Part shown: positions 1 to 10,631 of the stretch, one piece after another
How positions within the stretch are numbered: the stretch's first letter is position 1
Layout of the letters: each line of letters opens with the position of its first letter
NCBI GenBank assembly: GCA_963920575.1
Contig: OY986974.1
Span: forward strand, 2,914,001 to 2,978,000
From: Narthecium ossifragum
Lineage: Eukaryota; Streptophyta; Magnoliopsida; Dioscoreales; Nartheciaceae
Length of the DNA stretch: 64,000 nucleotides
Direction of reading: 5' to 3'
Notes under the pieces: model-generated
The model's database searches: none
What the model was told of the DNA's origin: nothing
The model's input: the letters and a program-made list of their open reading frames with translations, nothing else
Translations under genes and position numbers: made by a program

Positions 1-1
1 A

Positions 2-163
2 ATTCTAATACAGTGTGCACTTGTTGTGTTGGGCCAACGAAGAGATCTACCTAAAGGCGGCGTTTTTCCGCCGGGAATCATTTTTGGCGCAACTGATCTG
101 CAAGAGCGGCTCCAGAAGAATGGGATTACTTTCGATGTCATCTCAAAAAGAGCTCTCCCGTGA
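2..163 (+). CDS. Saccharopine dehydrogenase-like oxidoreductase, C-terminal tail of last exon (partial)
   Basis: The frame from base 2 to the TGA at 161-163 encodes 53 residues that align almost residue for residue with the C-terminus of the complete gene at 34199-36188 (shared blocks include LGQR, LPKGGVFPPGI, TDLQERLQ, NGITFDVISK). The gene enters from outside the window on the left. The family (plant homologues of Arabidopsis At5g39410, assigned from memory) comprises Rossmann-fold oxidoreductases annotated as saccharopine-dehydrogenase-like and often predicted to be mitochondrial; the reaction is not proven. The pair indicates a tandem duplication with copies about 36 kb apart. The tail ends KRALP where the other copy ends KGALSC. 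Confidence 0.85.
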   Translation: MLIQCALVVLGQRRDLPKGGVFPPGIIFGATDLQERLQKNGITFDVISKRALP

Positions 164-1118
164 AGATCACTTCTGTTCATGGTTATTCTGAATAAGTCAG
201 CGAGCTGTGTTCACGCATTGGACTATGCTGATATTTTTAGACTATATTAATGGAAACTCATCGAAACCTATTGGCTTAAGTTTGCAGGTTGAGTTGTTAG
301 AGGAACGTGATATTGGAGCAGAGGTCATGTTGCACGCCGCAATTATATCTCATTATCTCTTGAAATAAGATTCCTTATATTTGTATGTCTCAGCATATCA
401 GGCGTATAATCCATACAGAGAGCCGCCCGTGGGCTAGAAATACTCTTTTTCTAGATCTATAGAGCCTTCAGTAAATAACAAAAAAAAGATAAAGATGAAA
501 TTTTTCTGGCCTGGGTGGCGCGTGTATATCCTGCCCTAATAAGGATCAAATGCATTAATGCAGTACAACTCTTCTTTTGTGTGTTATTTGAGTTCCATAA
601 TATTGTTTGATTTGCTATCCATGGAGGCGCCTCCGTCAGGTCCAACCGCCTCTATTGCCACGGCTGTTCTGAATCAAACCAGATTGTGACTGTTCTGAAT
701 CAAACTGAGAATGTTTGTAAATTTTTAATTGTTTTTGGACATTTTAGGATCATTCAGTGTGTACAATTTATATAAAATCTTCTTCATACAAGTAGTGTCT
801 AACAAAATATTGTACTTCATACTAACATCGGTTGTTTGGTACCAATGCAAATATGATCATCGTCGGTGGTTATCATTCTATTACTACGAAAAGGCCGCAA
901 TTGGTGGTTTTGTAACAACTGTTACACGGATTAATTAAGTTGAGTCCAATGTGTGTCAATTAACATCAGTAGTAATATATACCGATGAGTTTTACTGATA
1001 TATATATAATAATACTGCCATACCATCTTTGAGATACATTGATCGATCATAGCCTGAGAACAATAGATAGCTGATCCCAGTTATTAGATATAATAGTACG
1101 TATAGTACGTAGTTCTTG
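164..1118. other. Intergenic region; includes a segment resembling the intron of the second SDH-like gene
   Basis: No gene is visible. Positions about 456-625 resemble about 35193-35340, which lies inside the intron of the SDH-like gene at 34199-36188. Shared landmarks in the same order are the runs around CAGTAAATAACAA, TTTTTCTGG, CTGCCCTAATAA, CAGTACAACTCTTCTTTT and TATCCATGGA. The rest (626-1118) is AT-rich with no recognisable signal. Confidence 0.5.
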
Positions 1119-1458
1119 CTAATTATATCCCCCACCCGATCGCTCTAGTTGATCGAGGAGAACATCAGACCTCCAACATCCGGTTCTGATGGTGTGCCCG
1201 GTCGAAGAGGAGGCTAGTCTGCCGCACATGTTGGCGCCACACCAGACGCCAGGGGGAAGAGCGTAGTCGTAGTCGAAGGTGATTGACCGTGACCATCCCT
1301 CTTTGATCTTGATCCGCTGGGGGACCCAACCATCCCCGCCGGTCCTGACGACGTAGGCATAGCACACGCCATGGCCGCAAGGCCCCTGCATCTTGAATGT
1401 GTGAGTGGTGCAGGGCCCAAATATATTCTTCGACGGATCATCCAGCCTTCGCACATGC
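1119..1458 (-). CDS. ATS3: Embryo-specific protein 3 (ATS3)/PLAT-like protein, C-terminal exon (partial)
   Basis: Read on the minus strand, the exon follows an acceptor ending TTATAAACAG and encodes VHVRRLDDPS, then cysteine-rich stretches GPCTTHTFKMQGPCG and VCYAYVVRTGGDGWVP, KIKEG, and PPGVWCGANMCG, ending at a stop at 1119-1121. This cysteine pattern and the DGW and W-G-N-C motifs are typical of plant ATS3 proteins, secreted proteins with a PLAT/LH2-like fold whose role is poorly known. The N-terminal exon with signal peptide and first cysteines is not seen in the 1.2 kb before the assembly gap. The gene is therefore partial here: the missing exon is in the gap, far upstream, or lost. Confidence 0.7.
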
Positions 1459-1460
1459 AC

Positions 1461-2703
1461 CTGTTTATAAAAAACAGTTTTTAATCACAGTTTTCAATCA
1501 GATCATTAGTTATTTGTCGCCAAGATAGCTCATCGCAAGCTTAGAGTTTGGCTCCATTAACAAATCGTTCGGAGTACCCGGTTTCCGTAGGCATCCCCAA
1601 AAGTGAGGCTGATCCGGTCTCGGGTGTTCCGGGTGCTAGAGCAGCTGGTGGTTATCTTCACAGTGTACGAGCAGCTTCTCCTAACCAGCTGCAATTCATT
1701 CATATATTAGACGAAGAAAAAGCTGGGCAGCTGAGAGAGAGAGAGACAGAGAGTTCAGACCTTGGCTTCTCCGATATCAAAGGCTGGGAGCTCTTGGGGC
1801 AGCGCAGTTTTGTTGTGTTGGGCCTCTCCTGATGTCAAGGAAAGGAAGAACGAGGCTGATAAGCAGAGAAGAAGGGGTAGGACCATGGCCTCTCTAGCCA
1901 TTCTTTGGCCCTCTAGCTAGCTAGGAACAACAAAGTGGCTCAGAGAGAATTGAAGGACGCTGGCGGTGTAGGCTACATGCATATATGCAACTACTAGCTA
2001 CCAATATTTATAATGTGTTCAAGCATCCACCAGGCAAGCATGCCTTTTTAAAGTTGGAAAACTTCTTGCAAAATGTTTCTATAGTTGAAACCATATGCCA
2101 TTCTAATCGATCAGGCTCTCAATATTCAAGACCCAATATAGTAAGTATATTCCAGACAGAGCTTACTAACAAATAGAGCAAGATGATCACTTGACATGAT
2201 ACGCACGCAACTTTGTCTCAACTTATTGTAGCACCTGACTTACCTAAATCTGATGATATAATAGTGGAGCTGCACTTCTATATCCTATTATCAGGCGTGA
2301 AGCAGGTAATTAGAAACAAAAAAAGAGTAAAAAGAAACCACCTGTTTATTATACATCTATGCAAAACAACCAAATTCCTAGTTTCCACCTCCCGTAACAA
2401 TTTTTCAGTTGTTACCGCACCGCATCTCATCATAGTTTATAAACGCATCACACCTCACCACAGCCACGTTCAAATGAAGCCTGAGAGCTGAATGGGAGGA
2501 GTTACAGTGCCCATATGTGTGTGGCCCTTTTAGATCAAATATGTAATTACCTATGAAATATGTAATTAACCCTTTTAGATGTAAAGACTTATAACAAAGA
2601 GGGAAGTAAAAAAAGAATAGTGATTGGTGTACATGGACATGTGACATGTGTAATGCACATGCCACCTATCGGTAGTTAAAGTACCGATTCTTTTATTTAT
2701 CCC
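1461..2703. other. Intergenic, no confident gene; MITE-like remnant at its end
   Basis: Several short open frames are present (for example 1548-1832 plus) but none shows a recognisable domain. About 2618-2703 (GTGATTGGTGTACATG, then GTGTAATGCACATG and ATCGGTAG...TACCGAT) resembles the left end of the small element at 36338-36638 and runs into the assembly gap, so its other end cannot be seen. Confidence 0.4.
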
Positions 2704-2903
2704 NNNNNNNNNNNNNNNNNNNNNNNNNNNNNNNNNNNNNNNNNNNNNNNNNNNNNNNNNNNNNNNNNNNNNNNNNNNNNNNNNNNNNNNNNNNNNNNNN
2801 NNNNNNNNNNNNNNNNNNNNNNNNNNNNNNNNNNNNNNNNNNNNNNNNNNNNNNNNNNNNNNNNNNNNNNNNNNNNNNNNNNNNNNNNNNNNNNNNNNNN
2901 NNN
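2704..2903. other. Assembly gap (200 N)
   Basis: A run of exactly 200 N. The round number suggests a placeholder of unknown true length. It lies where upstream exons of the PMT gene and perhaps the far end of a MITE should be. Confidence 0.99.
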
Positions 2904-3086
2904 CCTACCTCGACCTCGCCGCCGAGCGTGGATTGATTGGAACTTACCAAGATTGGTGTGGTCTATTTTACTTTCAACTGATTTAATTGCTTCATAGCTT
3001 CTAGCATTTGATTGTAATCTTACATGGAGTTTGTGTATTGATTCTGTGCAGGTGCGAGGCAATGTCGACGTATCCCAGGACCTATG

Positions 3087-3091
3087 ATCTC
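3087..3091 (+). repeat. Target-site duplication, left copy (Athila insertion)
   Basis: ATCTC directly precedes the element start TGACACGCC and is repeated at 20707-20711 directly after its terminal CA. Five base pairs is the usual Gypsy target duplication. The bases belong to the interrupted methyltransferase exon. Confidence 0.9.
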
Positions 3092-4676
3092 TGACACGCC
3101 TTGAAAAGTATCGTTACCTTAACAAGAATGTCAAAATTACAAATTTATAATCCGAATCACTAACAAACTACTTTATAGGGTAGATAGTAATAAGTCCGGG
3201 TCGGTCCACAGGGAAAAGAGGATTAAGTCTAATTACCACGCATAGTTCTAAATCAAAGGTTAAGGAAGATGGATGATAGTTGGTCTTTAAACTACCTTTA
3301 ACTCGAATTAAACTAAATCAGGAGAATAACAATAAGAGAAAAGGCTAGGAAGTTCTAATCCGTAATCGAGAGCTATCTAGGCATTCCTAGGATAAGAGCA
3401 ATTCAATAAGTTCAAGATGGTTTTCTATGGTTGATAGAAGATCGGCTAGGTCCACTATCACTCAACATAGATTCATTAGAAGCCTATGTCGGAATGAAGA
3501 ACAAATCAGCGGATAATTGGTATGAAAATAATCAAAGTGGCTCTAGCACTTTGAGATCGCCTAATCGATAAAGATAAAGAATGAATCGTAAGTTACAATC
3601 ATAGGTCTTAATGGTTCTAGCATTAAGGCAGTGGTTCTAGCACTCCTACAATCATAAGCTAGGGTTTAGAATCCAATCCAAAGATCTAACATGGTTCTAG
3701 CATGAAAGCAACTTGAACAAGTCCTAATCTTAGCCTCTAACATGCAATGCTCAAAACCAGCGAGCGTAATCTCAGCGTAACTTTCACATCCGAACTCGAA
3801 ACAAGGCAATTCAAGATTCGTTGGAAAGCTAAGACAGAGATCTACAACTTTTGTATTTTGAGTTTTCACAAAATCCGGCTGTAAACCTACGGAAAAACTG
3901 AGACAAGACAGACCGAAATTAGGGCACAAAGAGCAAACAATACATTCACCATAAGAAAGATTACCAATATATATATAAAATCTGAATTCAATCCATTAAA
4001 CCATCATAAAATACATGCTCTGATCCATTGGAAAATCGAAATAAACTCCCTATTACATCATAGAATTTCCTAGAATAAAGATTTAGCTACTCATCTTGAA
4101 GAAACGATCCATCGGGGAAGGTTGATGACGCGCTCCCGCCATGGATCTCTCTTTAAGACCTAACCCTAATGTTTATAGAGGAAGAAGAACCAAGGAAACA
4201 CCCAGGAGGAGAAGAAAATTCGTCCTGGGGTGGCTGCCAAAAATCCTCTCCCAACACCTATTTATAGGTCTTCATCAAAACCCTAACTCGGATTAGATCT
4301 CAGCCCTTTATTTTTCCTCCAGCACAAAATGAGATCGATCTCCATTGGGAAGAAGATCGATCTCTTTCGTTCTGCGAACTCTGGATCTGAAATACAACCG
4401 ACCAAGATCGATCTCCTTTAGGATGAAGATCGATCTCCTTTGCTTCGACTGGACCGCTACTTGCTGGAATAATGAGATCGATCTCCTTTAGGATGCAGAT
4501 CGATCTCCTTTACGCAGGATTGCCAGAATCACTTCGTTTTAGCACCAAACTTGACCTAATCTTCGTTGAAGGCTCTTATACCTGAAATGCACCAAAGACC
4601 ATCAAAATAGCATTGCTCGGAGACTAACAGGACCTAGTTAAAGGGGTGATTTGTGCACTTTTCACGCGTTATCTCA
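3092..4676 (-). repeat. 3' LTR of the Athila element (left copy)
   Basis: About 1585 bp beginning TGACACGCCTTGAAAAG and ending near CACGCGTTATCTCA. It is repeated at 19125-20706. It holds three pairs of the GATC-palindrome motif (cores at 4332/4354, 4405/4427, 4475/4497). The right-hand copy ends TTATCA where this one has TTATCTCA, so the exact inner edge is uncertain by 2-3 bases. Confidence 0.9.
4332..4507. promoter_or_regulatory. Three 22-bp-spaced pairs of the AGATCGATCTC palindrome (left LTR)
   Basis: Cores start at 4332, 4354, 4405, 4427, 4475 and 4497. Each pair is exactly 22 bp apart, and pairs are 70-73 bp apart. The first core is part of the perfect 12-bp palindrome GAGATCGATCTC. 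A regulatory role is inferred from symmetry and spacing only. Confidence 0.5.
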
Positions 4677-4691
4677 CCCCCCAACTTGATC
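4674..4691 (-). other. Polypurine tract of the Athila element
   Basis: On the minus strand the sequence AAGTTGGGGGG abuts the inner edge of the 3' LTR, the expected position of the plus-strand primer. A second copy of the same run occurs at about 5759-5773. Confidence 0.7.
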
Positions 4692-6372
4692 TTTGCTAGT
4701 TCTCGAGCAAAGCAAGATAAAAATAAACATAAAGCAGTAAACCTAACTAGCCATTTTCGTAGGACTCACGATTACACTTAGCATGTGTAACAAGCCTTTA
4801 AACCCCTGGGTGGCCCCGGTGGAGGAGTTATAGTCTCCTGAGGGTTTCCGGTGATGATACCCACAAACATCAATACATCCCCTTGACTATGTCATTAGAA
4901 ATCCATCATAAGAATCATCAACTCTAATGCATGAATCAGAAATATTACCCATGAACGCACCCTTCAACTTCTAGTCACATAAAGATATAGCAAAGCAAAA
5001 CATGTCATAACATACTTCCAATACTTCAACATATTTACTCATGATCAAAAATAACTTTAACACTCCCGTGTGTGAATAGAGTTCCACATGCTTCTGAGTC
5101 TCCATTATATCCAAACATTCAACTATTCAAGATCACTATCCTGAGTCAGCATATATTTTCCACTTATCACATAACAATCTCTGTTCTTTGTTTTTCTTTT
5201 TTTTTTCTTTTTTTTTCAAGTAACTTCAACCGTTTTACGCGAACAGCACGCTGGCTAGGCACACTGCCCGATTAGTAAGTATGAAGTCCTTTTTTTAGGT
5301 ACTCCAACTGTTTTACGCGAACAGCTCGCTGGTTAGGCACACTGCCCGGTTACTAAGTTGAACACCCTACTCTTTCAGCCACATATACTTTTTGTGAACA
5401 GAAAATTGCATACATTCATGTATCTTTTATGACGTGACAAAGAACTGTAAATCTATCCCAGTTTCAGGCTTAGAATCTAATGTCAACTCTTCGACATGTG
5501 AAAGTGAACATGTGCAGTAGGATATGTCAAGCTATTCTTAAACCATGGTAAAAGTGTTACAGTATAGAAGTAATATCAGGCATTGTAAAAATTTATTGTC
5601 CCTTATATACCAGACGAGTATCAGAATAATTCATAAAATAAATTTCTAAAACAAGCATCTTTGTCAATACTCTCATAATTTCCTTCCTTTGACACAATTC
5701 AAGGGATGTACAATATGTTGTTACCTTAAAATATTAAGCATGAAATGTATGAATGCAACACCCCCCAACTTAGACGGGTTTGCCCTCAAGCACGTAAATA
5801 GGGTAAGGGGTAGGGATAACCTGATGAAGCATTGTTGTCAGAAGTCTGAATAAAGTAGTATCCTTGGGGAAAGGTAAAATAGATGTGCCAATCAGAGTTA
5901 ATTAGGAATACCACGTCTGCTCGGGACTTCTTAATATTTGCTTGCACATGTGAACCAGAACAGCACGAGCCTGGAGAATATTAGAAGAAATACCCCGTGA
6001 TCACAAAGAAGAATATAACATGTAAAATTAGAGAAAAATTGGGCAGCATCTCCTTTATTTAATCAGTCAGCCCAAGGGCAGTACACACATTCATTACACA
6101 TTGACAGGAAAAGTAAACTACCCTATGCTTCCACCTTCATGAAAACAAGATTTAATCGCATGGACCATCACCATATCACATATCCACATCGAGTCAGGTA
6201 TGCACACCCATAGTACCCACCCCAGAATCAAAAGTAAGTAAGTAAATACATCAAAATGTCAAGCCAGAAACAGAGATGAGCTAAGTACTAAAATGTCGTA
6301 CAAATGACGAAAAACACAGTGCTCATCCCCAAAAGTCATGATCCTCGGTATAGGCCTAGGAACATATAAACA
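4692..6372. other. Athila 3' untranslated region with a 78-bp tandem repeat and a second purine tract
   Basis: This stretch lies downstream of the last Athila ORF. No coding sequence is recognised. Around 5221-5360 a unit containing GTTTTACGCGAACAGC and AGGCACACTGCCCG occurs twice with a 78-bp period. At about 5759-5773 the minus strand again reads AAGTTGGGGGGTG, identical in core to the PPT beside the LTR. Confidence 0.6.
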
Positions 6373-7809
6373 CTAAAGTGCAGGGTGAGGATCGGACGGT
6401 CCAGGAGACTGGCCGTCGGCTGAGGCTGTAGGAGAAATACCCAAGTGCTCGCAAATCCGAGCGACATCCCGCTGAAGTGCATCTTGTCGTCTACTAACGA
6501 CAAGCACTTCGTTGTAGATGTCCCTCAACGTGAGCTGCTCAGGTCCGAACGTGGGGTCTGGTGTGTGGTCTGACTCAGTCTGGGGTGAAACAGGCTGCTG
6601 GCGGCGCCGCCGTCTCTGTGGTGCACCGACTTTGTTCATATGCCCGACGACTTTAGCCCAAGTGGCATGACCAAATCGGGCATAAGCTAAAGCGTCGGCG
6701 GTTACAGTCGGTTCATTCTCCGGTACGCACCCTCGGGATGACGGAAAAGCGGAGATCAGGCATGGATGCGGGCCAGCTTTGGTCCTGTGGCTGTACAAAC
6801 AATCGCGTACGGCGCCCCGGTAATACATCGCCATATCCTCAAGGATCAACTGAGAGACGTCCAAGGACCACCCTTTGGCGATTAGCCACAGAGCTGATAA
6901 CCAAAGTCCAGTCCTATATTGATCATGGCTGCACTGGAAGACGTTCCGGCGCAGCACATCATCAACAAACTAGAGGGACGGATGCAGCTCAGAACGTAAA
7001 AACATTGGTCCACTGGTCCTCTCCGGATGAAGGAATGCTCCAATATCGGAGTCTGACGGTATCTCCTCATCGACGGACAGATGATGTAACCCAGGAGCAT
7101 TGTCTGGAATTCTCAGAATCTCCCTGATGATCTCGGCGTCAAAAATGATCACGTGGCCTTCAATGGTTGTTCTGAAGCCAAGTGCAGGGGGTGTTGTCTT
7201 GCTCACTTGCTGGTCGCCATCGCCACTGTAGGGTACTGCTGCCATGTTCTGGTAGAACATGCAGACTAGCTGCGGATAGACGGCGGTGGAAGGGTAGCAG
7301 ATTGGCAACAGCTCGCGAGCCTCTAGAGTAACCACGCCCTCACTGGCAATGTCCACCGTCCGCAGACGCTCGATGTCGAACGTGAACTCGAGGTTCACTT
7401 CGCGCTGCCAACTCGGAATGAGGCCGGCGGTGACGGTAGGACCTGTAGGTGGGCGAGTGAGCTTGCCCTTCTTCGTCGGACGCGTCGAAGCAGGAGTGGA
7501 TGTGGCACCCTCGAAAGCTCTCCGCTTGCCTTTTGAAGACCCGTCCGGAGCTTGAGATGGACCGGCTGGAACCTCGGCGGTTGGTGTGCGGCCATGGGGA
7601 ATGTTGGGTGGAGAAGATGATTGCGGAGCCGTCGACGGTGATAGGAGTTTGTGGCATTTCCGGTGGAACAGTGGAGATTGGAGGAGACGAAGGTGGGGAT
7701 GGCGAGGGTACATATGCCGGATCGGAAGAGGAAGACGAAGGTGAACCCTCGCTTTACTAGAAGTAGAAGCCCTTGCTTTGACAGCAAGCTTCTTGGCTCT
7801 TTTGGGCAT
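6373..7809 (-). pseudogene. Athila downstream ('env-like') ORF, interrupted by one TAG
   Basis: One reading frame runs from the ATG at 7809 to the stop at 6373, broken by a single TAG at 6970-6972 (280 codons before, about 199 after). It resembles the family often called putative plant transposon protein, found 3' of pol in Athila elements. The N-terminal half is basic (MPKRAKKLAVKARAS; KGKRR; TKKGK) and Ser/Pro-rich; a later block reads GHVIIFDAEIIREILRIP; the C-terminal part has a run of six arginines in eight residues. I see no signal peptide or membrane segment, so an envelope role is not supported by the sequence; the basic clusters look more like nuclear localisation signals. A solo LTR sits 61 bp upstream of its ATG. 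Confidence 0.65.
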
Positions 7810-7870
7810 GGCTCGAAGCGGGAAGAGTGGCGGCCGACGGTGAAGAAGGAAGGAAAAGTTAGAAAGAGGG

Positions 7871-8538
7871 TGTCGCGCCCTGACCCGCGAAAGCCCAACC
7901 GGGCCGGGCGACGCGAACCGGAACCTACAAAACCCGGAAAAGAACGGCGAGGGTTCCCTCTAACCTATTGGTCTCTCTAGCAATTCACCAAAAGCACCCT
8001 CAATTAAAAAACAATATTATATTATATCCTCGAACCACAGATTTACGAACTCAAAAAGATTTAATATACAAATCCTCGGAGAGGGGAAGATCCAAAAATA
8101 CAACATCACTCCCGTAGGAGACTAACTAATATAAGGGTAAAAGCAGTAAAAGTCGCCACCTCTCAAAAGCCACCAGGCGCCGCCGCACCGCCGTCCAACT
8201 GCCCGGTAGGGGCCACAGAGGAAGAACTGACGCCTGCACCTGCAAAACGTAGCCCGGGTAGGTGTGAGCACTAAGCTCAGTAGGGATCTACACTACGACA
8301 CACAGAAGGAAGAGCGATCGATCGCTCAAGGGTCGTCAGCTGCTCCAAAGGCAAGCTTCCGCGCACCCGAGCTGGGATCTTCCGATCCCGGGTCCACCTA
8401 GCCGTTCTAAAGAAACACTAACACATACAAGGCCAGTGTGTGCACACGCGGGTGTGAAACAAACCAACAAGGCGCAATTTACCAAATTGCCCTTGCGGTC
8501 CACAACGAGCCACAGGGGTAGAGGGACAGGTCCTCACA
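7871..8538 (+). mobile_element. Solo LTR (short form, 668 bp) nested in the Athila element
   Basis: It starts TGTCGCGCCCTGACCC and ends GGTCCTCACA, flanked by GAGGG and AAGGG (a 4/5 target duplication). Its sequence is the reverse complement of both ends of the longer solo LTR at 16434-18863, with about 1.8 kb of the middle missing. It contains a perfect 16-bp palindrome GAGCGATCGATCGCTC at 8312-8327. No internal retrotransposon region is attached. Confidence 0.8.
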
Positions 8539-9051
8539 AAGGGTTTGAGGTTTTGAGGGGGTATGGGTTTATGGCGATGAGGAAGGTATGGTGGGAAGGG
8601 ATGGCAATGGATGAGGGTGATCGCCGGAGGATGACCGGACTTAGGTCGGACGGAGGTCGCATGCGAAGTGGTAAGGCATCGTCGGAGAAGATGAAGGAGC
8701 AATAGAGCAGAGCGATGTCCAAGGGAGAGGGAAAAAAAGAAATAAGATCGCTCTGCTTTGCTGACGCTGGCAAAATAGGGGCCCAGACATCCAATCCAGA
8801 TCGATCTCGCTTAGAAAGCAGATCGATCTCGATTAAAAAAAATAGAAAAACCCTCAAAAATAAATTCAGAAAACTTAAATTTTATTAATCAAAGAAGCCC
8901 TACATAGGAAATATGAAGGCATAATTCTAGGAAGCAGGAAATCAAATCTACAAGCACTCAAAGCAAATGAAAGCAATTAAAAAAAACAATTCAGGAAGCA
9001 AAGCAAACTACCACGAAAATAAAAAAATAAAAATCCAAAACATCCTAAGGC
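8539..9051. other. Athila spacer with one GATC-palindrome pair
   Basis: This is non-coding sequence between the short solo LTR and the acidic ORF. Palindrome cores lie at 8798 and 8820, again 22 bp apart. Short open frames here lack recognisable features. Confidence 0.5.
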
Positions 9052-9594
9052 CTAATTATCACTGTCCTCATCATCCTCCTCGTCGTCATCCTCTTCTTCA
9101 TAATCCTCCTCAGACATATCCTCGAGGTCCTCGTCAAAATCCGAGTCAGTCCTCCTTGGTGTAGGTGGATGATCCGGATCGTCGCTTGCATATGGCGACG
9201 CAGGTTCGGAAGCAGATGGCGATCCATAGGCGGCCCTAGGAAGCACCACGGTTGTTGACCCATCCGGTTGCTTGAATGCAATCCATGGATCATCCAGGTC
9301 CGGGTGCTGGCGTAGGTAGGCTGCCAATTTTTGCATCGAGTAATATGTGAGGTTCATGCCATGAAACTCTACGCCTTGAAGGTAATTAATCGTTCCGCAT
9401 GGAGTGTCATTATGCCAAGCAGTCGTGCCAGGTGGAAAAGTGGCGAATTGGAGTTTATCATTGAGGACTGCATCAGATGAAAGGGACTCGATTGAGTCAT
9501 GGGACGAATCGGAGGCTTGCGATGCTGGCGATCTCGGATCCATGAGGGCGTCCTGGTACTTGCAGGAGTGGTCGTCGGATCCAGAATCAGACAT
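9052..9594 (-). CDS. Acidic accessory ORF of the Athila element (unknown function, 180 aa)
   Basis: The frame is open upstream to 9696, but the likely start is the ATG at 9594 (MSDSGSDDHS). The N-terminal 50 residues are rich in Ser and Asp. A central block (about 50-120) reads FPPGTTAWHNDTPCGT, NYLQGVEFHGMNLTYY and AAYLRQHPDLDDPWIAF. The C-terminal 40 residues are almost all Glu/Asp. There is no internal stop. I do not recognise the family. It lies between pol and the env-like ORF in the same orientation and could be an accessory protein of this lineage; an acidic tail would suit a nucleic-acid mimic or chaperone-type role, which is only a guess. Confidence 0.5.
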   Translation of the reverse strand: MSDSGSDDHSCKYQDALMDPRSPASQASDSSHDSIESLSSDAVLNDKLQFATFPPGTTAWHNDTPCGTINYLQGVEFHGMNLTYYSMQKLAAYLRQHPDLDDPWIAFKQPDGSTTVVLPRAAYGSPSASEPASPYASDDPDHPPTPRRTDSDFDEDLEDMSEEDYEEEDDDEEDDEDSDN

Positions 9595-9661
9595 AGCTGT
9601 AATAGAGTTGTAGATTAGCTTAGTCGATGATAATATGAGAGATCCCATAAGTGGAAGGATG

Positions 9662-10391
9662 AGATCGATCTCAAGGGGTAAGGAGATCGATCTCACCTCC
9701 CCAGACTGAGAAGAATAATATTAACTGGGAGATAGAAGCAGGGGATGGTTAGGTGAATGGGGAGAAGGAACGAAAGAAAAATCAAAGAAGGGAAAGGAAG
9801 TCAAAGATTATGAAGGAAAAAGGGATACGGAGGACATCGGCCTTGGTCGCCGGCGTCAGTGGTCGGAATCCATGGCGAAAGCCATGGGTTCCGCCAGTAG
9901 AGACACAGGAACTGAGAGGGAAAAGAGAAACGGGAAGAAGGAAAAGATGGGATCCCTACCGAATAATCCGTGGACGACTTGCAAGTAGAATCCTCGCTAA
10001 AACGCCGAAGAAGCTGCTCTCCACGCCGGAACCGGAGAAGACGCTCGAAGAACCCACCCGAGGCTATGGTTAGAAGTGATGAAATACCCGGCTCATGGCT
10101 GTATAAATAGAGCTCTCACCGCCTCTAAGAGTGGTAGATAGATTTAAGGACACTTAGTCGGAAAAGGAATTAAGGACAGAAGGAGGAAAGGAATTAAGGA
10201 AGGCGGTGGAAGGCCGGCGGTCCGAGTTTGAGCTTGAGTCTGCTTGGTTGCTCTGTTTGCTTATTTTTTTTTTCAAAGATCCCGATAGAGATCGATCTCA
10301 ATTCCACATGAGATCGATCTGGCTAAGTCCATCACCTAGGTACGTGCTTGGTCCAAGAAGATCGATCTCCAAAGTCATGGAGATCGATCCC
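9662..10391. promoter_or_regulatory. Three further 22-bp-spaced GATC-palindrome pairs inside the Athila element
   Basis: Cores start at 9662/9684, 10289/10311 and 10359/10381, each pair exactly 22 bp apart. The spacers differ from one another and from those in the LTRs. They lie between the end of pol and the acidic ORF. Confidence 0.5.
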
Positions 10392-10631
10392 TTTTCTCCA
10401 GACTGCAGAACCAGGGTGATTAACCTAGATTCTGCCCTCAATCAGTATCTACTCACACTACCCCCAAGGTCTAAACATGCAGTAACCATGCACACAGTGA
10501 TAAAAATAAACGACAAAACTTACAAAAAAGCAAATAAATAAATAAAGAGCAAGTAACTACTAGAAATCGATGGGTTGCCTCCCATCAAGCGCTCTGTTTA
10601 ACGTCGCTAGCCCGACGAAGTTAACGACCGA

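Noticed and set aside
1548..1832. 94-codon open frame, plus strand
   Set aside because: No domain, no splice context and a GA-repeat-coded acidic/basic stretch; treated as chance.
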